Shown here piece by piece: positions 47,127 to 58,900 of a DNA stretch of 64,000 nucleotides; within the stretch, counting starts at the first letter, position 1, and each line of letters starts with the position of its first letter. Source of the DNA: Apteryx mantelli (lineage: Eukaryota > Chordata > Aves > Apterygiformes > Apterygidae). Location of the stretch: positions 40,430,668 through 40,494,667 of the forward strand of contig NC_089981.1 in NCBI RefSeq assembly GCF_036417845.1. Direction: 5' to 3'. The notes under the pieces were generated by a model. It was not told where the DNA came from and ran no database searches. It worked only from the letters and a program-made list of their open reading frames with translations. A program made the position numbers and the translations under genes.

Positions 47127-48374
47127 AGTTAGCTTTCAAGAATGACGGCAAAATTTGCAGATAGCTATCCACTCCAGCTTGTCTTGCAGTTTTTACTTGT
47201 TAAGCCCATATCTATCAATGCCATATGGTCTATGATGTTATCAGAGCCTATTAAAATTAAACTTTTATGACTTAATCTTCTAAAATATCTGATGATTGTC
47301 TCTGTCTTGGGAGAGAAGCATGTCTAATATGAAACGCCTCTAAGGCAAATGACCTTTAGGAAGTAGGACACTTTCCATCTTTGCAGATCTTGCCCTCGAA
47401 GGTGTGATGAGTTGGGCATTTGAAAATTTGAGCCTTCCAAACTACTTTAAAAAACAAAATTTGGCATCCCAATAATAAAACTAACTTGGCATAGACTTAG
47501 TAAATACCCCAGTGTTGTTTGTTTTCAGTTTTTGAAGGAAGGTGTTGTTCTATTGTTTTGGAAAATGTGTACTATTGTACACATATTTTGTAGTAAATGT
47601 TTTGGTTAGAGAACATTTTGAATGAGAGAGAGCTCAGTCGTCAAAATGAAACTCTAGGTGTAAGTAGCTGTATGAAGAACTAGTCATTTCATGTTTCCAG
47701 AGCAAAATCGTTTTGGAGAAATTGAAATGTACGGTTTCATAATTTGTTTTTAAGCAAGTTTCCCAAGTTGTCCCCTTCTCTTCCTCCCAAAAGAACTCCA
47801 CCCCTCTTCATAAAGCAGAAAAAATGGATGTGTGTATTTTTGCAAGAGGAAAACAAAAATTGACACTTGTGCCAGGGGTTCTTATCAAGCTCCAGTGAGT
47901 GTAAATACTGTCCTTTAAAGTAGCACCATTAATTTTCTTCTCTAAAATGACTTGAATTTACTAGATTCAGTGGACCGCTTATCCCTGTAGAGTTACTGTG
48001 TGAACTAGGTCTACGTGATAGTTAAGTAGACTGAGGAGCTTCGGAGACCAAGTTCTTCCATTACAGGGTGGACCCACCTATATTTTAATCAGAATCCCTG
48101 GACTAGCTGTTAGCTGCATATCTGATCGAAGAGTTTGGATATGATTTTGCCTGTTTACTGCTGAGGACTAGACTATTCGGATGCAGCTGTGGGCTTTTGA
48201 TATTGATACTTTGCTTTTTGTCATGGTGCTTCTTAAAAAAACAACTTTATTATTTGGAAAACTACTGATCACCGTATAACTTCAGGTACCCATCCCCTTA
48301 GCATCAGAGGAGCATGGAAACATAAATTATGTATGCTTGCAGCATTCCCGTGGGATAGGACAGCATTAGTAATC

Positions 48375-48470
48375 ATTAACAGATAAGGAAAACTGAGGCC
48401 AAGGAAAGCAGAGTAATATGATCATGCAAGACATCTGTGGTAGGTCTGAACACTGCCTCTGGTCGTCTTA
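48375..48470 (-). repeat. MIR/CORE-SINE relic
   Basis: The plus strand reads TTAACAGATAAGGAAAACTG AGGCCAAGGAAAGC, then GATCATGCAAGACATCTGTG and TAGGTCTGAACACTGCCTCTGG. This closely parallels the reverse-complement MIR (TTACAGATGAGGAAACTGAGGCACAGAGAG, GTCACACAGCTAG, AACCCAGGTCTG). Confidence 0.7.
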
Positions 48471-49220
48471 AATTCCATCCAGAAAGCTGCCCTTTCCTGA
48501 AAGGTATCCTATCCGCAAGGCTGGAATATGTTGCAAGTACCAGCATTAATCTTCCTCCTCCTGCAGTTTGTCGCTAGCATTCCTGTCAGGAGGAGCAGAT
48601 TAGAAGTTGGCATGCTAGCATTAAACCATCGTGGAGTTTAACTTGGATCAGATGAGTTATGGCCATCAGTTTGAAATGCTGGATCCATGTCTGCCTCAAC
48701 TCTTGAAATTGTCATTGGGGGTGAAAGCTCTAGAAGTGTGAGAGACTTAAGTAAGTACATGTAGACAGTATGTAAGACTGTCAATCCAGCAAGCTTGATA
48801 AAGAATTGGGAAGGGGTGAATTAGATAAGTGTGAAGTGAATGTTTATGTCCTCCTGTATCTGGTTTGTTTTTGATACTGCAAAGAAATAATTACATGAGT
48901 GGAAAGTTTTTGTGTGAGGGATGGTAGGTAGAGACTGAGTTTCTCCTCTTTTCCAGACTACTTTTATGCATTAGTGATAGGAAATGTGGCTATGTGGTAT
49001 GAATTACTGATGGTCCTGAGTGGCTTGTAAGAATGTTTTAAATCCACAAGTGGATTCCTGGACTTTTTACTGAGTTTGTAGCTGAATGCGTTAGCAAAAA
49101 AGTTGTGTAAGTTGGATACAGGACTTAACGTATCTTGAAATGGTGGGACTTGAAGACCTTCACTGATTTCTCTGGGACAAATCCTGCCACCACTGATATG
49201 TAGGAGATCAAGTTTTGAGG

Positions 49221-49234
49221 CCCCCCCCCCCCCC
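49221..49234. repeat. Poly-C tract, 14 bases
   Basis: Fourteen C followed by GG. This length of uninterrupted C/G is uncommon in vertebrate DNA. Confidence 0.95.
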
Positions 49235-49349
49235 GGTTTCCTCTTTTGCTGCCCTTTCCCTTGAACACAGTGTGTCTTTAGCACACTTGCTAAAAAGGTA
49301 GTAAGATGCAGCGATTACTGAAACTATTCAGTGTTGTACACGAGGCACT

Positions 49350-49430
49350 TGCAGTACCCCTCTGAAGTGGGAATATCTTACAAACTGGTAGACTGGGACA
49401 CAAATCAAGGTGATGTGTGATCATGTAAAA
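49350..49430 (-). repeat. MIR/CORE-SINE relic (heavily diverged)
   Basis: The plus strand shows GTACCCCTCTGAAGTGGGAA TATCTTACAAACTGGTAGACTGGGACACAAATCAAGGTGATGTGTGATCATG in pieces that follow reverse-complement MIR (TACCCCATTTTACAGATGAGGAAACTGAGGCACAGAGAGGTTAAGTGAC). The match is weaker than for other copies. Confidence 0.4.
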
Positions 49431-49467
49431 AATCCTAGAGATAACTGTGATTCTTCGCAGTACATAA

Positions 49468-49540
49468 CATTAGGCAAACTGCTTGCTGTCTGCCTCACTT
49501 TGTGCCTTACATAGAATGGTGATACCACTTGCCCACTTCA
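49468..49540 (+). repeat. MIR/CORE-SINE relic
   Basis: In sense orientation it reads TTAGGCAAACTGCTTGCTGT CTGCCTCACTTTGTGCCTTACATAGAATGGTGATACCAC in pieces matching MIR GGGCAAGTTACTTAACCTCTCTGTGCCTCAGTTTCC and TGTAAAATGGTGATAATACCAC. It lies only about 40 bases from an oppositely oriented relic. Confidence 0.6.
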
Positions 49541-51814
49541 GTTTCTTCAGCTTCATAAATGCTAGTAAGTGCTCAGCTCCCCAAAGTGAGTGGTATCAAT
49601 AATTCATTATCACTTAATTGCTGGAGCTAGTTTATGATTGAATTGGTAAGTAGGACACCAGCAAATTGTGTGTTTCCCCTGTCAGTTCCAATTCACTGCT
49701 TTGGCAAACACCTTGATGTGGGAGTTGTTCAGGTGCCTTTTTGCTCTTCTGTGGATGCTCTGCCTTAGGGCCACAAAAAAAATGAGGATCTTTCAAAAAG
49801 AATAAGACAAACGGCATCAAATGGAGTGGTGGAACACTTTTACAGCAATAACTTGTCTCTGAAAGACTGAACTGCAGGAAGGCTGGAGTTGGAGGGCTCA
49901 GACCTGTGTGTGTGACACACACCTTCACTGTGTGCCACTTCTCTGTTTCTCTTAGTTGCTCAGATAAAGAGGCTTCTCCTGGACTGTTGTTTTTTCTTCC
50001 TGCTGGTGCTCAAAGTGGTTAAAGATCTATGGCTTTTGTCTGATGCTGTTGTATATAGACCTGGCTAAGAAGGCCAAATTGCCACTTTTGTGCTTTGAAT
50101 CACATGGGCTATTTTTGATGTTTTTCCTGATGGTGGGAATGCATTATTTTGGAGCAAATGTCAGTTGTAGATACATTTTGCTTTCTTTATGTGAGGAATA
50201 TACTTTAAATCATACCATCAGATGCTGAGATTTGGGATTATGCAAGTTCTCCTTCCAGTGTTTCCCAATTGGAAAAGGGGAAATGCCTCCAGTATCTGAG
50301 AGTGGAGAATGACAAGTTTCTTTTCTGGCAGCAGTTCAGACACTGGAGAGGGGAACTTAAAATAGATGTCCAGGAAAATATGTGGTGGTTGTTTTTATTA
50401 GCACAGGGTAGTCTCTGTCCTGTGTAGGATACTAAATAAAATAAAAATGAGGATGTAGTGCCGTATCGGTCTTGTGTGCATAGCAATAAAAGATGGGAAA
50501 GATCTTTTGGTTTACCTGTATAGTTTATCCCCTAGGGCTACTGGAAGATTTTGTTGTCCGATGCCTCGTCCAGTCCAAATGCAAGTACGTACAACAGGAC
50601 TTTAAATATTTAATCATAATATCCTCTGATTACGTTCTTTTAGTTTGAGGCATTGTCTTTATCTTACCTGTGCAGACTTCAGCAATTTGAATAGTTCTTA
50701 AAGGCTGTGCTACATCCTAATAAATAGCACAGTCTTTAATAGCATATGTTTTATCTGAGTCTAGTTTGCCAAGGAGCCATTAGAGAGTGTTTTTTTTCCT
50801 GCAAACATACATAGTTTCAAAGTGGATTCAGTTTTTATCTTTCTTAAACACATCAAGAATTATTGTTACTATTTCTATACACTTTTGAGACTGTTTAACC
50901 TGATTATTTTCCTCTTTAAATGAACTTAAATGGCCTTATTTCAGTGGATGAACTCCCTGTTTTAAACTGCAATGAATACAAAAATGAATTGACAACTGAT
51001 TCTCAAAAACAAGCCTTTTTGTGTGTAGTTTGTTGAACTTGAAACTGAATTCCAAATTTAGGAAAAAGATGGTCTTGTAGCATGATAGTCAAAAAGTAAA
51101 TATAAGCATATTCTTTCACTGATCTTGTCTCCACCTATTTCTTCCTCTCCATACTTATATGAACTTGAAGCAAATCTTTAAAATCAGGAGGGATTCTTGC
51201 CCTAAGAAGGGGAGAAGTAATGGAGATTCGGTCCCTGGGAATTTGTCGCTGTTTTGTGTAGACAACTGTTGTAGATCTGATCTGTATTTCAAATGCTTGC
51301 TCCCTATATCTGGAATGTTTTGCTCAGTGTCTTTGATTCAGTGCATGTTCAGAGTTTCCCATGGTGACCTTGTTGCTTTCAGGTTGTGCTGCTCTGGGAC
51401 AGCCAGAAATACCAGGACCTGCAGTCGCCTCTTGTTCTGAGGTGAGCTCTACTTGCTGGAAGCCATGTTAGTCTTGGGAGTCTGCATTCCTGAGCTCAGA
51501 ACTTGGAAGCCCTCTGATGGGTGTCTAGGATCTATAGCAGCTTTCACTTTGCAAAGGTTAGGGGTAAAAGTCTGAGAGCTGTTCCATCCTTGGCTGTTCT
51601 TTTAGCGTTTGCCATAGTGCTCAGATTTCCTGGTTTGCAGCTCAGCTTCTGCCTCTGCTGTGAATACAGGCATTCAGAACAAAAATTTGAATTGAGGTTC
51701 CTGGTGCTTCTGGGCTGTGCTTTAGCATGTAGTGGACAAATGTGTCATGCCCACAGAGGAGAGCCTTGGATGCACTCACCTGCCTACCCTTCCAGTCCGT
51801 GTCCATGGAAGATT

Positions 51815-51834
51815 CCCCCCCCCCCCCCCCCCCC
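51815..51834. repeat. Poly-C tract, 20 bases
   Basis: Twenty uninterrupted C after GGAAGATT and before ATGAAC. A G20 run on the minus strand could fold as a quadruplex and the C strand as an i-motif. Such runs are also prone to sequencing-length error. Confidence 0.95.
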
Positions 51835-54800
51835 ATGAACAGACGGTCTGCCATAACTCTTGAAAGCCCCAGCAGCTGCTGATGGGGCTGGAAAGACTGT
51901 TGGTTTCAGTGAGCAGCTTTGCAAGATTCCCTAAAGACTACTTCATTTCTTCAAGTTATTTTTTCTTCTTGTTTCAATTTCTAGTTAGCAAATTTTCTTT
52001 AAAAATATTGGTTTCTTAAAACCAAATTTAAAAAGATGAAATTTCATGACATCTGGAACAAATTAATAATTTTAGCCAGCTCTAATTTGTTGTGTTCACA
52101 CAGTATCACTCTTATCTCTCTTTGAAGTAAGGAAGAAAATAATTAGACACAAAAGATGCTGTTATTTTGAGTGAATGAAGTTCCATGAAGTTGTCATTAA
52201 AACTGGGAGTTTTGACTTGAATTTGTTGTGGCTGGGATTTCTTGGAGTAATGTGCCTGCACGATATGTTCCTAAATCATCATCTTTTTTTTTTTTTCCTT
52301 TTAAGATTCACAGAAAATTTTTTTGTATATTTTTCTCAGCAGCAAATTGAGAAGGGAAAAACAGTAATTTTAAGGCCTGAGTATAATTGCTTAAAGCTTC
52401 ATTTTTCATAATCAAAATGATTCATTCTATGCCCCCTTTCACCAGTGTGATTCTAATAGCTTCAGATGAGTAACAGCAATGTAAAACTGGCTCAACAGAA
52501 GGAGGAGTTGAGAGTTGGGCTGGGGTATGGTGTGGGAATAACTGGATTTCTGTTTCCTCTGACACACCCAGTTTTGTGCTCTTGTTCTGTCTATATATTT
52601 AGAGAGTTTGCCTTGGTTTTCATCTTGCTGTGTAAGATTGTTCACACCAAGAGTTTGATCACAAAACATCTCTGTTAGCATGTGCTTCTTGCTGACAAGG
52701 TGTCTCTAAAAAACACAAAAGGTATCTTGTGATACAGGAAAAGTTGTGGTGTCACCTGGCTCTGGCAGTCATTGAGAATGACGTGACAATCTGCTCTGTC
52801 TGTGTCCGATGAGAAATATTATTCTAGGTACTCAAGCCTATTGTGTAGGGTATTCTGGGCCTTTTTGAAATGTATTGATTACAGGGTTATCTGAAATGCA
52901 CTGAGACATTTTTAATGAATATTCCAATAATGACAAAAATGAAGCTGCGGTTACCTGGTTAAGTAGCCAGTCCTGCTAGGAATAGTCTTCCTGCCTTTGG
53001 AGTAAGTAATAACTTAGTAATTGTTGAAGGATACCCAGCGTCATTAGCTGTAGATTTTTAGAGGAAGTAAGAAACTAATTTTCCACAGACAACTCATTTC
53101 TTGGAGTTGGAAGTATCCCTTTGTATCTTCTTCACACCCACCAGCTAACTGAGGGAACTTGTGCTGCATCTGTGGCTTGTTCCTTATGTGTTACCTCCCT
53201 CCTTCCCCTACAAAAAGTCTAAATGGTGGGGTAAGTCTTGCTCCTTGTCCTCTCTGGAGTCAGTTCTTTGGATTTTATAGAAAAGATGCTGATCATATGA
53301 GTAATCATAGTGACCCTGCAAATGGTAAGGAAGCAATCACTATTATCATCGGTTTAAGGACAACTGTGTTTAGGATAATGTCATATCACAGATGTCTTCA
53401 GGTGTCCTTCCTTCTTTGGGTTCACATATGGAATTAACTTGCCTTGTTTGGTGATGACAACACTTAGGCTCAGTTAAGTTTGTGCATGCAGTAATCGGCT
53501 GTAATCCAGTCAATACTTAGTTTTCCTTTTAGATTAATTACTTTGGAAATCTGCTGGAGAAGTGTGAAGAGCTGGTATATAATTTAAATGCTACTGGTTG
53601 AGCAGGATCATCTGCTTCATATATAAACGCATGAGTGTGGTGTAGGATGCTATCATAGCCTGTGATTTGTTTCCCAAGAGCTAAGCTGTTTTTAGGGTGC
53701 TTGCATTGGGCAAATATTACCCATTGTATTGTATTCACTGTTATCTTAGTTTCCCCTTTACACTTTCATCTAGTCCACAGAATATGGATCAATGTACATG
53801 GTAAAAAGTGAAATATTTCTTATAAGTGGTAACTTTTTGATGAGAAATATCCTTATACATAATTTGCAGCAAAGAATGAGTGCATAAATCTTTCCTCTGT
53901 GTGTTATAGACTATATTGTACTTGAATATATGGAAATTAATTGCATAGAAGGGTAGAAAGACAGGAAAAACCTGTAATAATCACATCATACATTTTTGAG
54001 TGTTATAAATTTAAGTTACATGAATTGTATTTATTAATTGAGCTTCACACACTTGTCCTTTTCCCTTTTAAAAAGGACTGACCCTTCAATGAAACAGAAG
54101 CACTGCTGTTTAAACAGAAAGCAAAGGCAGTGCCTTCAATATAATGGACAGCTATACAGTTCATTTCTCCTGCAAACACTCCAGTTACATGGCCATTAAT
54201 ACCTAAATTATTAATGAAGTGTTGCTGAAAGAAGATGCTTTTGGCCATTGGCTGTCCTTTTTCCTCTGTCTGTTCGTCGCCAGGATCATAAGAGTCTCAT
54301 TTCGCATAAAGCGCTGCTATGATGCAGGCAGGCTTTTTTTCAGACTTGAAGCGGAGAATGTGGCTGAGTTGTCAGTGTTCTTTTGCAAAGCTCAGTTTTT
54401 CTAGTTCTCGAACGTAAGGAGTTTACTTTTAGGAGCAGAGAATCAATAAATTACAAGCATCCTCTTCCATATTGCCAAATAAAGGCCTATCTGGAATTAA
54501 TCAATGTGGGATGCACTTGCAGAGGTCTCTCTGAAAACAGAAGAGCCTGCCATATTATGTAATACAAGATTGCAGGTTACCCAGTGGGATCACTTGTCTC
54601 TCTCCTGATGATGCTTATCTTGTGTCCTAGACAGTATCACATATTGTTTTTTGCTAATGTAGCAATTAGTATAGCCATCCTGTTAAATAGCTGCAACAGG
54701 ATGTGACTAAGCATTAGTGTTTATGAAGAGGAAAGTGTCCCTTTTTGGAAACCTGCTGAAGAACAAAGAAATCTTTTGCTCATCATAAAAATGAGAAAAG

Positions 54801-55884
54801 GAGATTAAAAAGATCCCTTATTCGTGGACTGTATCATCTAAGTGCAGGATTCCTCTTCTCAACCAATTATTTTTGCCTTTGTAAGAGTGACTCTGTGCTA
54901 AAGCACTGATCTCCATATACTTTTGCAACACAAGTCTTGAAGTGTAAGTAAAGGGAAAACTTACAGAAGATTGTTTATAATTGTGTAAAGTGAAGGCTCC
55001 CTCCTACTACTTTTGTAGGAGGAAACTCATCAGTGCTTAAGTCTCTGCTCTCTTTATTATTTCCTCTATTTGCTTTACAACTTGTCTGAAATATGTAATC
55101 TCTTTCTACAACGTTTAACTAGTTTTCAAAAGTTACAGTAAGGTCTATTACTTCAAAGAACTTCTTATCCTGCCCGTGGGGCCTACTTCACTGATCATAA
55201 TGTAGCAGGTTTAGAGAAAAGAAATAAAATCTCAGAGTATGAAATGTCTCATTTTTCCAAACTTTCTGCTTTGGAAATCAGAAGCTTGTCCAATGTGGAC
55301 AGCAGCTGGTATTAGCTAAAAGTGGGCTGAGACATCATTCTTACTTGAAAGAATTGGAGTTGCCTTAGCAGCAGAGATGCCCATGTGTAGGCCTGTAGAA
55401 ATGCAATGGCTTGAGACTGCTTCTCCTGGTTGGTGCTGTTGCCAGTGTGTGAAGTGGGATAGAAGAAGCTTTTACTAATGCCTGTATGTGTTACACTAAT
55501 GGTCTGGTAAATGGTACTAGCTGTCAGTCTAGCACTACATTTATATTACCTACCAGTGTCCTACATGTTCAGTTTTCATTGTCTTCTGAATATCTTGTAG
55601 TGAATATTGTCATGTGGGTGCAGGACAGGAGGAAAAGTGCAAATGTGTATTTATGGAGTAGTAAAGAACCGCAATTAGAGCTAGCTAGTTACTGATTCTT
55701 TGTGGGGGTGAGAGAAATTTGAACATGGTAGTTCTGGAGAAAATATATTCAGGTTGTCCTTGCTAGTTACTTGGCACTAGCACAGGTAATTCCCTGCTTA
55801 TTGACCAAAAACAAATTACTTTTGAAACTCAGCAATGGACAAGCTGTGTTGTCTTTGTCATTATCCAGCTGTTGTAGTCTTGTC

Positions 55885-55904
55885 TTTTTTTTTTTTTTTT
55901 TTTT
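55885..55904. repeat. Poly-T tract, 20 bases
   Basis: Twenty T within a longer pyrimidine-rich stretch (CTTTGCTTTCTTTCTGTCC follows). It could be the reverse-strand tail of an unrecognised retroposon or a simple homopolymer. Confidence 0.95.
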
Positions 55905-58900
55905 GCTTTGCTTTCTTTCTGTCCAGAGGGAGGGGAAAAATAAACAAGCTTTCATGAGGTGTGATGTCTGTCTTTTAATTCTAATTAATCAAATACATTC
56001 TCTACCAGTAAAGAAACACGTATGCAAGAGCCATGCTGCTAAACTTACACCCTGTAATTTTCAGACATTCATTGCTGCTAAATTGGCAGAGTGACTGGAG
56101 CCAAATATACCTGCTTTGCAATTATATCTGCTGGGTTGGTATTTATGGGAATGCACAAATGGGCCAATGAGACTGGAAATTACAATTAACCCTTAATGGC
56201 GACAGACTGAAATGGCTGTTTCCCTGGTATATTCATCAGGACACTTGGGAACCCCAGTTATGGTGAATCTGAAGTGCTACTGCAAATGATAACATTTGTT
56301 TTCTTAGAACTTTGGGGGTGGGGAGGGGAGGAAATCCATGATCCCTGTCTTGGAACCAAGTAGATATGCACTTTGAGAATAAAAACTTTAATATTGAGAA
56401 GCTCTGTCTCTTGCCTGGGTATCTTGAGTCTCCTGGGTCACTGGAATATTGTTAACTTCTGGTTTTAGTGCAAATTTTCACAAAATTCTGGATACTTTGT
56501 CCATTCCCTCCCTTCCTCATCTACATAATTCTGTAGATGATTCACAGGTTCACTGCTTTGCTCCACAACCCTCCCAAAGTTTGTTAGTTTGGTATTTTCT
56601 ATCTGGACATGCTGCTGCCCCAGTTTTGTGAAAAGACTCTTTGTAGCCTGAGTAAATATGACAGATGCCAGGTGGAATGTGGAGTTTTCAGGGACTATTT
56701 AACCAAGAAAATGATCCACGGGGTTGTAGCAAGGTTCTAGAGATCCCCTGATGTTATTGGGGGGTGGGGGAGGAGTGCTCACTGGAAGAATACTTGACTC
56801 AAAAAATGTTGAGTGAAGCCTTAAAAGCAAAAATGGTTTTGTAGTTAATCAGAAACTTGTTAACTTACGTTAACTCACAATTTGTCCAGGAATTCATCAG
56901 TCCTAGTAACAAACCACATCCAAATTTGGAAGGTGCAAGTGACTTAAGTGAGATACCCGAAATATTTGGATTAGGGACTGAAGTAGACAAATGCTTATTC
57001 TTTCCTAACTGGAGTACACTGTTAAGCTTCTCTTCGGTGCCTCTTGTCTAATAGGTACTTTGAGTGGGGTGAGGTGATTTTCTGTTTTTGAGGACAGGAT
57101 AGATTTTAAAAACAGTATTGCCTGTCTTTATTGGCAACTGTTCAGAGGATTTTAGCAAATGAAACAAAATTGGCAGGAATCAAAGAAGAAACTAAGAAGA
57201 AAGAAAGCTGAAAGACCACATAGACTAAATCCTGGACTGTTGCTTGTATAGCCCTTTCCAGAGACTTTGACAGTTGTCTCCATTGCTTGGGGAGAGTGGG
57301 GGGTGTGTGTGTTCAGGTTTCCTATGCGCACATTAAAAACACATTTGGCTTTTATTTTTCTTCTATTTTTTGCTAAATATTCCTCTGTCCAACTTCATTC
57401 CAGTATTCCTCCCTCTTCACTGTCATGTTAAGCATAGAGTCTGTTAAAAGAGCCAAAATCCAAGATTGCATATATTACAAATAAACCCATGATGTTACCA
57501 CTAGCTTTAAAGCAATTTGTAATGTGTGGTTTGCTTGGATGGAATCTTGCTATGGCAGTTTTTGCTGGGAAGAATTGGTCACATATGCCATAGAAAAAGA
57601 TTGCACACCCACATTATACACCCACACTATCTTCCCACCTGCATGAAGACACAATGTAAGTTCCATTGTAACAGAGAAACATCATTTCTCTGAACTAGGG
57701 CTTCTGTTTCAATGAATAAGTGAAATAGATAAGGTGCAACTAAACTCCTGTGAAAAGAATGAGCCCCTGACTTCAATATAATCCCTGCTGTGCATCTTCA
57801 TAACAGCAAGTTTCCTATTGACAAAATGCAAATGCCATTTATTTTTCTATTCTTGATTTGCTTACAGAAAGCAGCAGAAGTCTAATCCATGGAGCAAATA
57901 GTCCCTTTATCTTCTGTGTACTTTTTTATTATTATTGTATAAAGCATATCAAACAGCTCAGTTTGAAGGGGGAGAAATCATGTTTTAGATAGGTAGTTAT
58001 AAAAGCTGTTATTTTTTACTTGATGTGATTATTTTTTTAGGTCTCTGGCAGTGATTATGGGACTTTTCCAACTTCAAATAAATAACCAGTTGTTGTCTAC
58101 TTTTGCAATGCGCAACTCCCATCTTCTGCCCCCATTTAACTTTCTTTGAGGGTTACGTAGGGGAGGACACATGGCCAGACCTACCAGAAAGGGGCAAATG
58201 CATATAATGCTTTGGTTTTAATAAAAGAAACCTGTCAAGTCTGAACTATTAGCAAAGTCTCTTCAAGACAGACCTAGGGCACAACATTCTGAGAGACTTG
58301 TGCCCTATGATGTTTCATTGTTGAATTAGGCCATTATACTAGCAGTGATCTCCAAAATATCATTATGAGAATGATGTGAAGTCCTGGATGGTCTAAAGGG
58401 TGCCCTTCTGGTTGCCCTGTGGCTTGCCAGGCGCTTGTTGGGAGGGCGGCTGAAAGAGTAGGAGATTATAGCCCAACCTGTTGATTCTCTGAAATCAAAG
58501 CTCTGTTCTTGTTATTATGTATTTTTACTTTTTTCTGAAGTACATTTATTTCTGTAACATTGCAGCTGGGAAGGAATGGTTTGCCTTTCCTCTTGAAGCT
58601 TCAGCAGTATTCTAAGTTCACCTTACACCACATTTGGTCACCAAGACCTGTGGTGTTTCCTGGTTCACGTATAGCCTTTTTCTAGTCTAACTTTTATGTC
58701 TTTGGAGTTGAATTCCTTTTTGAAAAATAATCATCTATTTCTAACCAATGGTTCTGTTTGGAAGCAGGTACCTTGTCTTAACCTGCATTGTACTGTTACT
58801 AGCAACTAGTACAGTTGCTCTCCTCTGCTTAAACTGTTGCCTTTCCTTTCCTTTGTTTCTTTGATTGTCTTCTCCCAATTCTTCTCCTAGCTTCAACTGT

